This document shows, in pieces, positions 24,101 to 36,300 of a stretch of 44,178 nucleotides of DNA (the stretch's first letter is position 1; each line of letters starts with the position of its first letter). The DNA is from Saccoglossus kowalevskii (taxonomy: Eukaryota > Hemichordata > Enteropneusta > Harrimaniidae), in assembly GCF_000003605.2 (NCBI RefSeq), contig NW_003153767.1:15329-59506 (forward strand). Direction: 5' to 3'. The notes under the pieces are model-generated. The model was given only the letters and a program-made list of their open reading frames with translations. It did no database searches and was not told the DNA's origin. The position numbers were made by a program, and so were the translations under genes.

Positions 24101-24349
24101 GCAGAAAACCAGGCTTATACAATTCTATTGACGGAGATTGAATAGAATTTGTTGAATCCATATTGCTTCACTGGCCAGCTTTCATGTGTACGCACAATGG
24201 AGTCTTTTGTAGGGCATGAAATTTGAAAATTGATAGAATTTATTAATATCTGAATGGCTCTCAAAATGAAACCATCCATACAGTGATATTGAAATATTGT
24301 GAGGCACATTTATATTAATATTTATTTTAAATTGTCTGAGGTTCAACTG
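21175..24349. other. AT-rich non-coding stretch
   Basis: No gene supported. A 77-codon ORF (21271-21504) and a 90-codon minus ORF (22848-23120) have no recognisable motif. TACCGGTA-like words occur near 22158 and 22424. Confidence 0.5.
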
Positions 24350-24518
24350 TCATGTGAGCTGCTTGAATTGAAAGGAATATTGATCACATGATCTTCTTGG
24401 GCAACTAATGCGGTGAGTTCAATAGTCACATGATCTGTGGAGCAGTTGTGCTAGATTTTTTTAAACACCTTGTGAACTTGTAAAACAACCAATTAGGTGA
24501 TGTTCTTTTGTCACATGG
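24350..24518. promoter_or_regulatory. cluster of four TCACATGA-type E-boxes
   Basis: TCATGTGA (24350-24357), TCACATGA (24384-24391), TCACATGA (24426-24433) and TCACATGG (24511-24518). TCACATGA is the M-box form preferred by MITF/TFE bHLH-zip factors. The last two are embedded in similar context (GGAGCAG, TGAGCAG), so this is partly a degenerate repeat. Regulation is inference only. Confidence 0.35.
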
Positions 24519-24797
24519 TTTGTTGAGCAGCCAATTAGAGGGGAATGTTATCTTCTGCAGACTTCACCATCTTTCTATATAGACTACTTGTCCTGGTATA
24601 GTCACTATATTTAAGCTTGGAGAGAACACTTAATTATGCAAATGTTATGTATTATGATTTTATATTTGTTTTTCTTTACTTGTCTCTGCGACCATTCCAA
24701 TCTAATTTATTATGTATTTATTTGTATCTGTACATAAGGCCAATGGCCACAGTACGAAATAAAGATATATATATATTTAAGCAATCTCTATGCAATT

Positions 24798-24998
24798 TAC
24801 TGTAAATGCTACAATTATTCACTGGGTTTTAATTTCGCTTGTTTTCGCTAATGAATGAAACTCGCCAAATAAATCCATGTGAATATGAAAAATAAAAATA
24901 GAACTTATTGTTTCACTGAAAAATTTGTAAACTTGTAAATCCAGTAAATGCCCACAGAATGAAATGAAATTTCAGTGAAAATAAATGAGTCTATAGTA
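24798..24998. mobile_element. degenerate TA-flanked MITE, family B-like
   Basis: Starts TACTGTAAATGCTACAATTA with TTCACTGGGTTTTAATTTCG, and ends GAGTCTATAGTA, about 200 bp. Left half resembles family B and the right half has diverged. Confidence 0.5.
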
Positions 24999-25419
24999 CA
25001 TGTGGAGTGACATCGATATAACGGCCACATGTCTAATGTAATTAGTGATTACCTTCTTAATTCTGGTTTGGCATGATGAACCTGTCTATATTTAGTGTTT
25101 GATATTTTCAATCATCAAGAATATTTTGTATTCATTCTCCAAGTTCTCAATTCTTATGTTCAAGTATTTGTTGAAAAATTGCTCTTTAAAAAAGTGAAAT
25201 TATTGTTGGATTTTCATTCCTGAATAAATTAATTAACCTCTTATAAAAACAAAACAAAACATCTATCTATAAAAGACGTATACCTTGGGTGGGTAGGAAA
25301 CGAACAAATTTGCTCTTACGCTACAGCATTTGATTTACATCTAGTTTATGTTTACTGGTACTAGAAGTACCTGTACATTCAGTTTCCAACTGTCTCTCAG
25401 TGCCATGTGTGGATTTACT
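24999..25419. other. non-coding stretch
   Basis: No supported feature. Confidence 0.5.
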
Positions 25420-25631
25420 TACTGTGAAATACTTTATTTTAGCTAGAATTAATTTTCACTGAAAAGACTTTTTGGGTGTTTTGTATAGAATTAATTTTCA
25501 CTGATTTTTGATGAGTTGAATGTAAAATATAGAAAAAAAGGTATATTTGCAGTTTTTTATTTTCACTAAATCATTGCTTCAGTGAAAATAGCAAAAATTA
25601 ATTCCAAGCGAAAATAAAGTATTTTACAGTA
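25420..25631. mobile_element. TA-flanked MITE, family A, best-preserved uninterrupted copy
   Basis: TACTGTGAAATACTTTATTT to AATAAAGTATTTTACAGTA, 212 bp, same orientation as the interrupted copy at 20842. It shows the unbroken TGATGAGTTGAATGTAAAAT at the site where that copy is split. Confidence 0.85.
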
Positions 25632-26720
25632 ACTACTAAATTAGAAAATGTTTGCCTTTTTTACAACCATGCTGTAACAGCATAAACTATTACTGCTGTA
25701 ATTACCTCCATGTACATGTATGTGTAGTTTGAACAAGAAGATTAAACTAGCTGCCCTTTACAAAGTCTGTGTACGGTGGTCTTGTTATTATGCCTGTCTA
25801 GACTCTGTCTACCGTACATGAATAATAATGACCGCTGCAAAGTGTGCGAATTAACAAAGCTATACAATTTGTATTACTTATATGTATACTGATAAATGTG
25901 CATTTTAATTAGGTGATTTGCATATCAATTCACCAATTCAAGTGTCTGTACAAAACTATTGGTACAATGCTATGTAAATTTAATTATATATGATCTTTTT
26001 ATAGAAAGCGATATCTCAAGAACCAAAATGGGGATGAAACCCATGTGACAAATCTGTGTTTAATAATTAAGCAATTTGCATACCAATTAACCAGTTTACA
26101 CAAATTTATTAAAATTTACAAAATAGGATGTTTATGAATCTTACATATAATTTTTATCAACTTACAGTATATGAAATTAATTTTGCAGCAATCAGCTTAA
26201 TTTTCAAGAAAGTTATGGTTGTATTTTAGTGGATAGTGGCCATTTTGTCAGATTATGACGATTTTACCATAGGTTCCTATGGCAGAGATATTACGATATA
26301 TGTCAAATTGTAGGCTGGTGACATTGTTAATGATCGATATTTCTCAATATACATCACTTTAACACACAAACGAATGCTATTTCATGGTGCCATGGGACAA
26401 TAGCTTCACTATTTTACATAATAAACCAATAAACATTGTCATGTGATTTATAACCAACTTTCTCAAAAATTGTGAGTAGTCTTCTGCTGGGCCCCGGAAC
26501 CTGCATACAGTGATTATACATGCAGATATAGTACATCAAACAGTGGTGCAAATTTGCATTTTTTGCTGTATGCAAATTTGTATACTGATTGACTGGATGG
26601 TTCAGTGGAGTTGGCATGTGTAGGGAGAAATAGTATGCACAGCAGGAGGTGGGAGTTGTGTGATGTGATTCCCTGAAAAATATTGTTTAGTTTGCACAAA
26701 TTCTTATCTGAAAGAAAATT
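25632..26720. other. non-coding stretch with octamer/homeobox-like words
   Basis: TTAATTAGGTGATTTGCATA (from about 25910) and ATTAAGCAATTTGCATACCA (from about 26066) resemble the 94-bp repeat at 42788-43065, so they are probably diverged relatives. No gene seen. Confidence 0.45.
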
Positions 26721-26840
26721 TACTGTAAACCGATTAATTTTCATTGTGAGAATTTTTTTGTCATTTTAAGATTTTTGCATTTGCAAAGACAAAGAAAAAT
26801 TCAGAAAAATTTTCACTACTACAAAATTTCTTCCTATGCC
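26721..26840. mobile_element. degenerate MITE, family D, second copy
   Basis: TACTGTAAACCGATTAATTT at the left and AAATTTTCACTACTACAAAA inside, parallel to 16553-16700. Confidence 0.4.
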
Positions 26841-28095
26841 TCGTACATACTGTAAATAATTCACTTTAAATTAAACAGTGCATCATACATGTAGCATGGT
26901 TTTTAAAACCCTGTTTCATTCCCTAGATTTCAAAATGCTTGTTTAAAGTAGAATTGCAAGGCTGAATATTACATGGAAATTGAGCCTCTCAAGACATTTT
27001 CTTGCATTTCGGGAAGAATTGGTGTTATTCTCTCTACTTTCTTGGGAAAAATGCATAATGTATTCTTACCAATAGAACATAGAAATTTGGATTTTTGCCA
27101 ATGAATGGCAAGAATAATTCAAATTCTCACCAAAATGCTTGTTGCTTGTTTCATGCTATTTACCAATAGTTTCAATGAAGTCTGCCTATAGCTGTAATGT
27201 CAGTCAGCTCTATAATTGGTTGGCCACCAGCATAGTATAACTTTTAGGTACGTCTTTGTTTTGTGATTCAGAAAATGTAAACAATCTTCTACTTGCAATG
27301 ACACATTAAAACACTATTTTCCAAATTGCTTACTCTTTGATTGTAAGTGCAAAATATTCCACGTTTTCCCAAACTTTTTTATTCCGCTGCATTAATCACA
27401 TACATGTATATATGTACCGGTACATACCGTTTAACATGTTTCAAATGTTGAGTTTGCTGATCTAAATACACCTGCAGTCAAATATGATTTAATAATTTTG
27501 ATAATAATAACTTAATATATATAGCAGGCTTTTATAGTCCATGATCTGTTTTAGACAGGCACTCCACATTTTAAACATGTATAAAATTTCATTTGACAGA
27601 CGAAATTTTTACAAACCTGTTATAACCATGAATAATCAACAAAAAAATCAATTGTAAGTTTTTGGTTACAAACTCAGAACTGCTATCATTTATTTTGGTA
27701 AAGTTTTTGGACAGATACTTTTAATATTCCGACTATACCCTGATATGTAGTAAATTGGATTTTATCTGATTGCTTAAAAATAAATGCTAATCTGACAAAA
27801 AGAGTATTTGTTCACCTATGTACATGTATTGTACACTAAAAATAGCCGGAAATGAATTTTGTTTAATGATGGCCATAGCGTGTCTTTGTTTCCAAACAAG
27901 CGTCTACCCATGAGTCTTTGCGTTTTTAAGCGTGTGTTGTCATCGCTTGGGACTCCTGTGCGTGCACAGTTGACAACGAACATTAGTTGTTGGGCTTCAG
28001 GACCAGAACCTCAGAATTGAGAGCACACATGTATACCCACTTTCAAGACCAACTTTGCCATCGTGTGAGAATAAATACTACATGTGTGTGTGTGT
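26841..28095. other. non-coding stretch
   Basis: No gene seen. TACATGTA appears near 26887, 27401 and 27819; a short (TG)n run near 28084-28095 abuts the 114-bp unit. Confidence 0.5.
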
Positions 28096-28209
28096 ATTTT
28101 TCTAAGGGCATCAAGGCAAACTTGTTGGGTATCTTGGCAATTGCTGCCGATGTCTCCTCAAAGTTCAAGTGGTTGAGCTGTCTAGGTGATGTCTTAGTGA
28201 TACATGTAG
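28096..28209. repeat. 114-bp unit, copy 2 (identical to 20937-21050)
   Basis: Same orientation as copy 1, about 7.2 kb away, with no mismatch. It begins directly after TGTGTGTGTGT and ends before ATGCGTATAACACTGG. In the plus open frame it is read through into an 86-codon ORF (27987-28247) whose other parts are not shared, so that longer ORF is probably accidental. Confidence 0.9.
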
Positions 28210-31019
28210 ATGCGTATAACACTGGTCTTTCTAATTTTATCCTGTGAAACTTGCTTAAAAAATTACTAAAATGTCATAAAAAATGCAGCTTGTATAGATT
28301 TTACTGTTTATTGGTACTAAGAACAAAATTATGTTTTTCATGCCCACTTCAATAAAATAGATGTCACTCAGACTTGGGTCCTCCATTTTATCATTACATA
28401 TGTATACTAATGTGTTTAATGGGACCCTAGGGCAATTAAGCTATACTGACTCATTGTTACCACTGAGTGAAGTCAACATTTATAAGGCTTTTTCCCATTG
28501 GTTGAATAAAACTTGTTTCTGTTATGTGAGGACTGTTTAGCCAATCAGACAAAATGTTGTATTTTGTTGCGCAGTAATTCCTTGATTGTTTCCTCAGTAG
28601 TATAAATTGTTTCTTAATGGCCTCATCATTTTGCTCAGTGCTAGGTCAAAGTTCATTTCTCTAATCAATTCAACTGGTCCAGTATTACATGTCAAGTGTG
28701 CTATTGAGTGTTTTCAAGAGTGTGTACTTGAAAGCTGTACAGAGATGATGATTGGTAATCTTCTCTAGTGGTATTCTTGCTTATTTCATGAACTATTTGA
28801 AAATATAAAATGACGAATTAATAATGAATGAATGAATGAATGAATACAAAGATGAATGAAAAATCACAAAACGAGTGAAAGACCCGCTTCATTTCCATGA
28901 TTTGATGGGCAGTAGTCGGTGTGTCATGTTCAATGTGAATCTCATAGTGATGTATACAACGTGTGTTAACTACATTGTTTACCATGTACTGTGCAGCAAT
29001 GAATATTGCCCTTTATTAAGCAAATACATGTAGATTATTTTCAAATCAAAATGTAATCAAGAGTGCACATAACGCAGACAGTCCTGAATTATTTTGTCCT
29101 TGTGGTGAAAGAGATTTAAAAGGGAACTCAGATAGCAAACTGGATTTAAAATATTCATTATCGGAACTACAATATTGATATATCTGCTTACCTGGGTTAA
29201 TATTTTTCTTTCCGTTGAATTGAAAAAACTGAACAATACAAAGAATGCCCTAATGTAAGACTGCTTCCTCTCGACAGAGTTATTAATCTGGCAGCTGTCT
29301 CTATTGAAAGAAAATAGTTTAAACATATATGGACTTACATGTATATATTAAATTTTTATATAGTGTCTGATACAACCACTTGAGCACTGGTGATTGGATT
29401 CTATAATTAGAAGCGATTGGAATATTTATTTCACAATGCATTGCGAATATTTGTACTATATTTGTTAAAGTATTAGCGCATATGATTAGGTAAATGATCC
29501 AGGTCACAATAAATGCAATTTTTGGAGTTGCATTTTTAATAGAGCAAATACTGTAGTTTGGTTATTTTTGGTAACACGCACTTTCTCTATTCAGATCTCC
29601 TATTGTCTCATACATATGTACAATTGTGTCTCTGTTGCTCCAGTCTCATGGAATTTCACGTCCAAGGTTTAAATTATATTAAACTTTATAATATTTTAGT
29701 GCATAGATTTTCAAGTTTGTTGTAGGAGACAGATTTGCACGTACATGTATGCGAACCTCCTAAATTTGAATTTTTAACGTAACTAGATAACATGTCTATT
29801 CCCTGACATAGCAATGACACAACAGTATAGTAATTTAAAAAAAAAAAAAAAACTTCAGAAACGTTCTACGACCACATGCCTTCTTTATTTTGTCTTGATT
29901 ACCTTTTTTCCCCATCAATCATCAAACAAGCCCAACTTGATTTTGGGGGATTCCTTTTTTGTTTCAAATCTACTAAAACCTTCAGTTCAGTCAGAGGTCA
30001 CACTAAATGGTGTATTAAACGAATATATATTATCCTGCCATACATACCTAACATTTTTTTACATCATATCATATCATATAAGTATATCTGTCATATTGTA
30101 TTGTATTGTTGATACCCTATCGATATACTAGTACGTTATTGCGCTTCTAATGTGATATCGGTGATTCTAATCAGGATTTGGGAGCGGGTTTAGGGATATT
30201 ACGAACAGGACTATGGGATGATATATGAAAGGTTTTATCTGTAGCACCAGTACGTTTGATGCAATGATTGATATGTCAGCTATTTCAACTAAGAGTGAAA
30301 TAATATTGTGTCTTGTACAACATGCGTCTGGAACTTGAAGGTCACCAAGGTCAGACAAGTTATATGTATGTGTACAGATGTACCATTCATGGTTCTATGC
30401 GGCCGTCTTGTATCGCCTGTTTTTTGTGTGAGACAAGTAAGGAATGAGGTACGAAACCCACGTTTGTAATGCTTCTGTTGATAAATTTGAAAACTACTGC
30501 AGAAATTATTTTACGGTAATCTGAATTGCTGGAATATTCTCTAATAACAAAATTTTGATGTGAATTTGCCATCATAATTGAAATACTAAAATATTTTTAT
30601 TGTTGTCATGGCAACAATTGTGGGTTGTTTTAGACATGAAAAGTAAAATTGCTGATAATATGTCCAAAATGTTGCTTTCAAATTGGCCAACATAACATGA
30701 TTGCTGTAAGGCCATGTTTATAATTATTGTGAATGTTTTGTCTCGCTTTTGTTGATTTCATTATTAATGAAGTATTTTTCTTGATTCGTTAAATTCACGA
30801 AAATTTGTCTTGCAAAACTAACTTTGAATATTTGTAAAACGTATATTAAACATTTGAAATATACATGCACAGTATGTTTTTTTAAAAAAAAAGAAAAAAA
30901 AGCATATTTAATGGTAATTTTGAAGTATTGATGAATACAAATTTTGACTGCTTTGTTTAATTATAGTGTAATTGTATAATAGTAGAAATAGTGTAAATAC
31001 CATCCAGACTAATTTTAGA
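28210..31019. other. non-coding stretch
   Basis: (AATG)n microsatellite near 28822-28845. Several ORFs of 60-105 codons lack motifs. No gene supported. Confidence 0.5.
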
Positions 31020-31280
31020 CTTTTATTTGCACTTCAGAAAGATTTTTATCTTTTATCCTTTTTACCACGAATTAACAAAGTAGTCCCATTATGATCTGTA
31101 CTTTTTTTCAGAAGATTGGGACAAAAAAAGCAGCTAAATTTTTGAGTAAAAACTGAAAATTGACTTAAATTTTGTCTGTTGTGGTTGATTTCAAGAAATA
31201 TTGAGAAAAAATATAAGAAAAAAGTGCCAGAAATTTTGATGAGAAGTCTGGTGGTAAAAAGGGCTGAGAAAATATTTTCA
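31020..31280. mobile_element. dispersed repeat, family E-like
   Basis: AAGAAAAAAGTGCCAGAAAT and GTCTGGTGGTAAAAAGGGCT near the right end match, in inverse orientation, the segment at 42207-42385. Left boundary uncertain. Probably a decayed relative of the TTAA-type element. Confidence 0.4.
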
Positions 31281-33068
31281 TTTTACTTTTATATATACAC
31301 GTATTACGGACACAATATGTGATCGCAATGAATATTAATATCAAGTATATTTCTGCTTAAATAATGACTTGTATAAATATCAAATGTTGTACTACTAAAT
31401 TACTCCGTCAAGGATTGAAATCTTGTAATATTGAAAAATGTTGTTTTTGGTCAAATCTAAATTAAAAATTAATGAAAAATTTCAGGAAATGGGAAAAATC
31501 TGCACCACATTGTAATGAGCCATTAGTGCCTTAGGGTTTTGGTGCCAAGTATTTGTCATAATTATAAATTTATCGATTCACTATTGGGAAAAATTATGAG
31601 TGAAAAAGTGTCAGTTTCTCACTCTTCATTGAGAATTGTTGTTATTCTTGCCTCTTCTTTGGCGAGAATACAAATTCTTGCGACTTGATTGGTTAGAATG
31701 CCAGGAACTGCGACTGTGCGATTGTTTGTTTCCAGGGACGTGATTTGCCATGTGATAGATTGTTACCTCGTTTGTTGTAAAGAAAGGAGAGTGTTTGAAT
31801 GTGTGACATACCCCCAAGTACATTTTCCAAATAACACATCTATACAGGATTTTACTGATGGCTAGACTCTATTGTTTTCACAACAGTATAGTCTAGTCCA
31901 AAGTGTCCTTAAAAAATAATGTAGTAAGGTGATTTTTTTCCTATGAAACATCACAAAAATAAATCTGCTTTTGTGTGAACAAGATATTTCGTCACTATCG
32001 GCAGGCTAATTTTTTTCTTGTTTTTTTCCTTTGTTCAGAGTGTACCAATGAGAAACAGATTTAATCCCCCCCCCCCCTAATATGGTAAACCGTATTTGCT
32101 TTGTCAAAAGTCTGTGTATTTATAAAGTACACGTAACCCCAAAATTGTATTTATTGTACACATATTCCTTATCTTATCTTATTTTGACCATGGATATACT
32201 GGTACATATAGCTCCGTCATTATGTGCATGTTCTACTAATAGAGTAAACTTAGGAGTCTCTGTAATCAAGTAAAATCAATGCAAATTGCTGCCATTATAT
32301 TCTGTGGTTTGTTGACGTTTGCACTGACCAAAATTCACCACATTAATTAATTGCATCTCCTATGTTCAAGAAACCCTAGAAAATAGTCATAAGTTTCATG
32401 ATTTTCCCAGAATTTGTCTCCTGGAAATTAAATGGCTCTTACAAAATTAAATTAGTGTGCTGTACATTGAATATTTTTTTTTGTTGAGTCAGATTTGATT
32501 TTGGTTAAGTTATGTGTTCATGAAGGAACCGATTAAAAGCTTTAACAACTGTAATGTTACGACAGGATAAATGCATGTCTAAGTGAAAGTACCGCTGTAA
32601 ATGGCAGCCATATTACTGCAAGTGATGATTCACTGTGAAATGGGATTCAGGCCATTTCTGTCTCTTTTATGTATTATTTTCTAAAGCAAAGGAGGTGAAA
32701 AAAAAGTAATAAATTCCTAATAATTGATTGATGGCCAATTGAAATTTGGATTGGCATTGAGAGATTGCGCAGGAACTGGAACAGTTAAATGTCGATGGGA
32801 TGAGAGGTTACTAATGTTAAACAAATTTCTTTTAATGTGTTTAAAATCTATATGATGATGATGATGTACCAAAAAAACATTTCCAGTATTTCTTTCCAAT
32901 AAAAAAAGTAGTTGGAACAATCTTTTTAATTTCAACTCATGGAAATGATACTGCAGGTTTCTGGCAATCAAAATGCATCCAGAGTTGGCAGCAATGTCGT
33001 GCATGCCAATCAATGTAAGGAGTCTCAACAATACTATTACATATAGTTTTTCCAAGATCTGACTTGAA
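31281..33068. other. non-coding stretch
   Basis: Poly-C run near 32067-32076. A 136-codon minus ORF (32717-33127) is low in information and has no recognisable motif. No gene supported. Confidence 0.5.
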
Positions 33069-33155
33069 ATTGACCAATTGGAACTAAGATCTGACAGCCA
33101 ATTAAAACTGAGATTGCTGACAATCAAAATAAAAAATTGGCAGGACAGCCAATCG
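33069..33155. promoter_or_regulatory. CCAAT-bearing degenerate repeat just upstream of the FAK start exon
   Basis: GACCAATTGGAACT, AGCCAATTAAAACT and AGCCAATCGCAACA recur with nearby AGATCTGAC words, so three CCAAT boxes and an inverted ATTGG fall within 90 bp, ending about 100 bp before the exon at 33258. It could be NF-Y-type promoter sequence or only a decayed tandem repeat. Confidence 0.25.
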
Positions 33156-33257
33156 CAACAAAGACTGAACTGGACAGGAAAAAAATGCTAAATGTTTTGT
33201 ATATCATTTTATTTTTAACATCTGACAATGTTTTTCTTTTTTTCTTTTTATTTGCAG

Positions 33258-33378
33258 ATTTTATCGATGCCATTTATTTTATTGAAACTAGAAGATGACT
33301 GAGAAGTCTACCTTGCGAGTACATCAACCCAATGGTGGGTTTAACTCTGTAAAATGTGGAGATACTACAGAGTTCAAG
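33258..33378 (+). CDS. PTK2: FAK exon with start codon (coding 33295-33378)
   Basis: The acceptor TTTTTATTTGCAG ends at 33257, so at least one non-coding exon lies upstream, not identified. The ATG at 33295 (A at -3) is preceded directly by in-frame TAG (33289-33291), which fixes the start for this transcript form. It codes for residues 1-28 (MTEKSTLRVHQPNGG...TTEFK), the least conserved part of F1. Donor AAG|GTAAAG, phase 0. Confidence 0.85.
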
Positions 33379-36300
33379 GTAAAGGTCATATTTTGCTCTT
33401 ACGGACGACGACTACAACAAGAACGTTAACATAGACATGAAGAAAGTACAACCAGGATTTATCTGAAACTCTGGTGGAAATAATACTGTAAAATACTTTA
33501 TTTTAGCTAGAATAAATTTTCGCTGAAAAGACTTTTCGGGTGTTTTGTATGGAATTTTTTGAAAGTAAAATATAGAAAAAAAGATTTATTCACTGGATTT
33601 TTTTTCACTGAATCATCCCTTAGTGAAAATAGTGAAAATTAATTCCAAGTGAAAATAAAGTATTTTACAGCATTAGACAAGTTTTGTGTTCTGCTGTTAC
33701 ATTAGAAACTTGTACATGTAAAAAAAACATGGTGTAAAAAAATCCATTTTGTCTGCGTAGGTGGGGGATGGGTGATTTGTTATACATTCAATAGTTCATC
33801 AGAACACAGGGATAATTGCGTGTACATTTTACTTGTAATCAACCCCCTATTCTCACATGGAAACTGACAGGTGGCAATATAACTCAAAACTCATGTTGAT
33901 TGAAAGTGAGAGTCAGCTTAATCCTGCAAAATGTAAGAAAGATTTGTTCAAACTTGGAGTCGGGTGTGCTGCAATGCATGCTGGGTCGGATGTTTACCAC
34001 TTTATGTGAGAATTGAACAATGCCTTCAAATCTCCTCAATAATTATATAAAAAAAAACACAAAGATTATTACCGTAATATTTTTCATTTCAGACTATAAT
34101 CCATGCTGTCGTTACCAGATTAGCAGCTGGTGAAAGGCCGTTAGAATGTTGCTACGCTATCCGATTAGCCGACTCCAAATCCAGTGACTGTTATTGGATT
34201 CATCATGACCTCACTGTGGGATTCGTTCGTAAGAAGTATGAGAGTCTACATCATGATGGTGACTGGAAGTAAGATATGTATTGTAATTTAGTGTGCAATT
34301 GACATGGCATTAGACCATGTATGTTATTGACACGGCATCACAGAGTGCATATGCTGATAAGCGTATCTTGTGATTTAATAAAGTGAAGAGCAGCAAATGA
34401 AAGACTTCGCTGTAGTCACCTGACATTCAGTTGACGTGGTTGACACATTCAGAAAATCAGCCAACTCGAAAAAACATTTTTTTGCCTGACTATGCATATT
34501 ATACATGTATGAATAAGAGGTTGTTAAATTCTGTCATATTCAGTTTCTCGTAAACATTTTAATTCTTTAGATAGAATCAGTTCATAAAGCAAGTATTTTT
34601 ATTCAATTTTACCCGATTTTTTTTTTATCAGGTATGAATTGCGGATACGCTATCTACCGAAAAGTTATCCAGATATGTATGAAAAAGATAAAGTCACGTT
34701 TTTTTATTTCTATGACCAGGTAATATGATTGTTTTAGAGTCGCATGGTGTGTATGAAAACAATGTAATTGACATGTTTTGTACATGTATATATCATTTGT
34801 GACCTTTCAGCATAACAACAGCTTTCTTTATGTTATCATTGAAACCATAATAAGCCATAGGTGTTGATATTCCATTATTAATTTAGTACGCAGTCACTGA
34901 TTGGTTGACCACCGTCTGCGTGGAAAATGCTGTAATGTTCCATTTCCCTTTTTAAAAGTTAAACGGTAGTTCTGTTCTAGTTTAGTTCATGCTCAACTGT
35001 GGGTCAGGTACCGGTAGTTCATCTGTTTACTATGCAACGTTCATGTTTTATAGCATTCTACAAGTTTATGTAATTATCAGAAGTTTACACTTTCGTTTGA
35101 AGTGTTTCGATCACCAATAAATGAAGTTTATGTTAACAAGTGATTCGTGAGAGTTCAAGTTCAAGTTGTTCCGTTGCAATCGTAACTCAAGTTGAAATGC
35201 AATCCACATACATTTCCAATAGGTTTAGATACCCCTAAGTTTTTTTTACAGAAATATTATACTGTATGTGCAAAAATGTGCCGTATTGTATTCATTATCA
35301 AAACATATTTTATCACACTTCTGTAATATAATACGTACACTGCTACAAGTTAATAAAACAAATATTGTATGTATCTCATCAATTTTATGAATAACAATTT
35401 CTCAAAATACTAAAAAATAGTAGAATAATGAGCAGTGAAAATGTTTCTAGAAATCACAGTAATTTTGTGCAATTTCATTTCCCTGAAAATTGGTCTCATA
35501 AGTTCACAGTTACTGAATTTGACCTATGACCTATCTTATAACCCTACATACATGTAATGAACACCATGTGACACAGATTTGCATATTTGTAGGTTCGTAA
35601 TGATTACCTGGCCAGCACTGCTGAAAATATAGACCAGGACATTGCCATACAGCTGGGGTGCTTGGAAATCAGGAGGTTTTTCAAAGATATGCCACAAATG
35701 GCATTGGACAAAAAAGCCAACTTTGAATACTTAGAGTAAGTACATGTATTTGTGTTAATATCACATTCATTCATGACATGGCGCCCTCATACAACCTGGT
35801 ACATGCACAACTCCTAAGGGTCATAAATGTACATCCATGGGCATGATCTGTTTACCTCATTTTTTTATTGTGAATTTATGCAACTGAATTTGCTTCTTTG
35901 TTATAGGAACCTAAACACAAAGTTGTTGTCTAAACCAATCAACATCATTTTTGTGTCTGCTTTACTGCTTAAAGTACATTGTGCTTTAAAACTATCTCTG
36001 TAATAAATAGTGAATGAAGTAATGAATTCAGAATAAATAATGATTCCTTTTTTTTTTTTTTCCATTACAGGAAAGAGATTGGGTTGAAAAGGTTCTTTCC
36101 TAGGTCTGCGCTAGAAAGCGTCAAGGTACATTGATTTCTACCTCTGTAGTACTCAACTACAAACCATTTTTCAGGTTCATGTATTGTGAGTGAGAAAGTA
36201 CTGATTCAGAAGTGAATTTTTAAAAACATTTATTTCCAGTTAGAATTGCATAAATTGAGAAATGTTCACGGGGATGAATTTTGAGTCATTGGCCCACCAT

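Noticed and set aside
27987-28247. 86-codon ORF as a gene sharing a domain with 20903-21112
   Set aside because: The shared part is exactly the 114-bp DNA unit, identical at nucleotide level including silent sites; the rest of each ORF is unrelated, so the similarity is from DNA duplication and not from a protein family.
32717-33127. 136-codon minus ORF upstream of the FAK exon
   Set aside because: Composition is biased (HHHHH, leucine runs), it covers a degenerate CCAAT repeat, and no family is apparent.
35783-35800. GGCGCCCTCATACAACC as a further CTCF site
   Set aside because: Too many mismatches to the core consensus.
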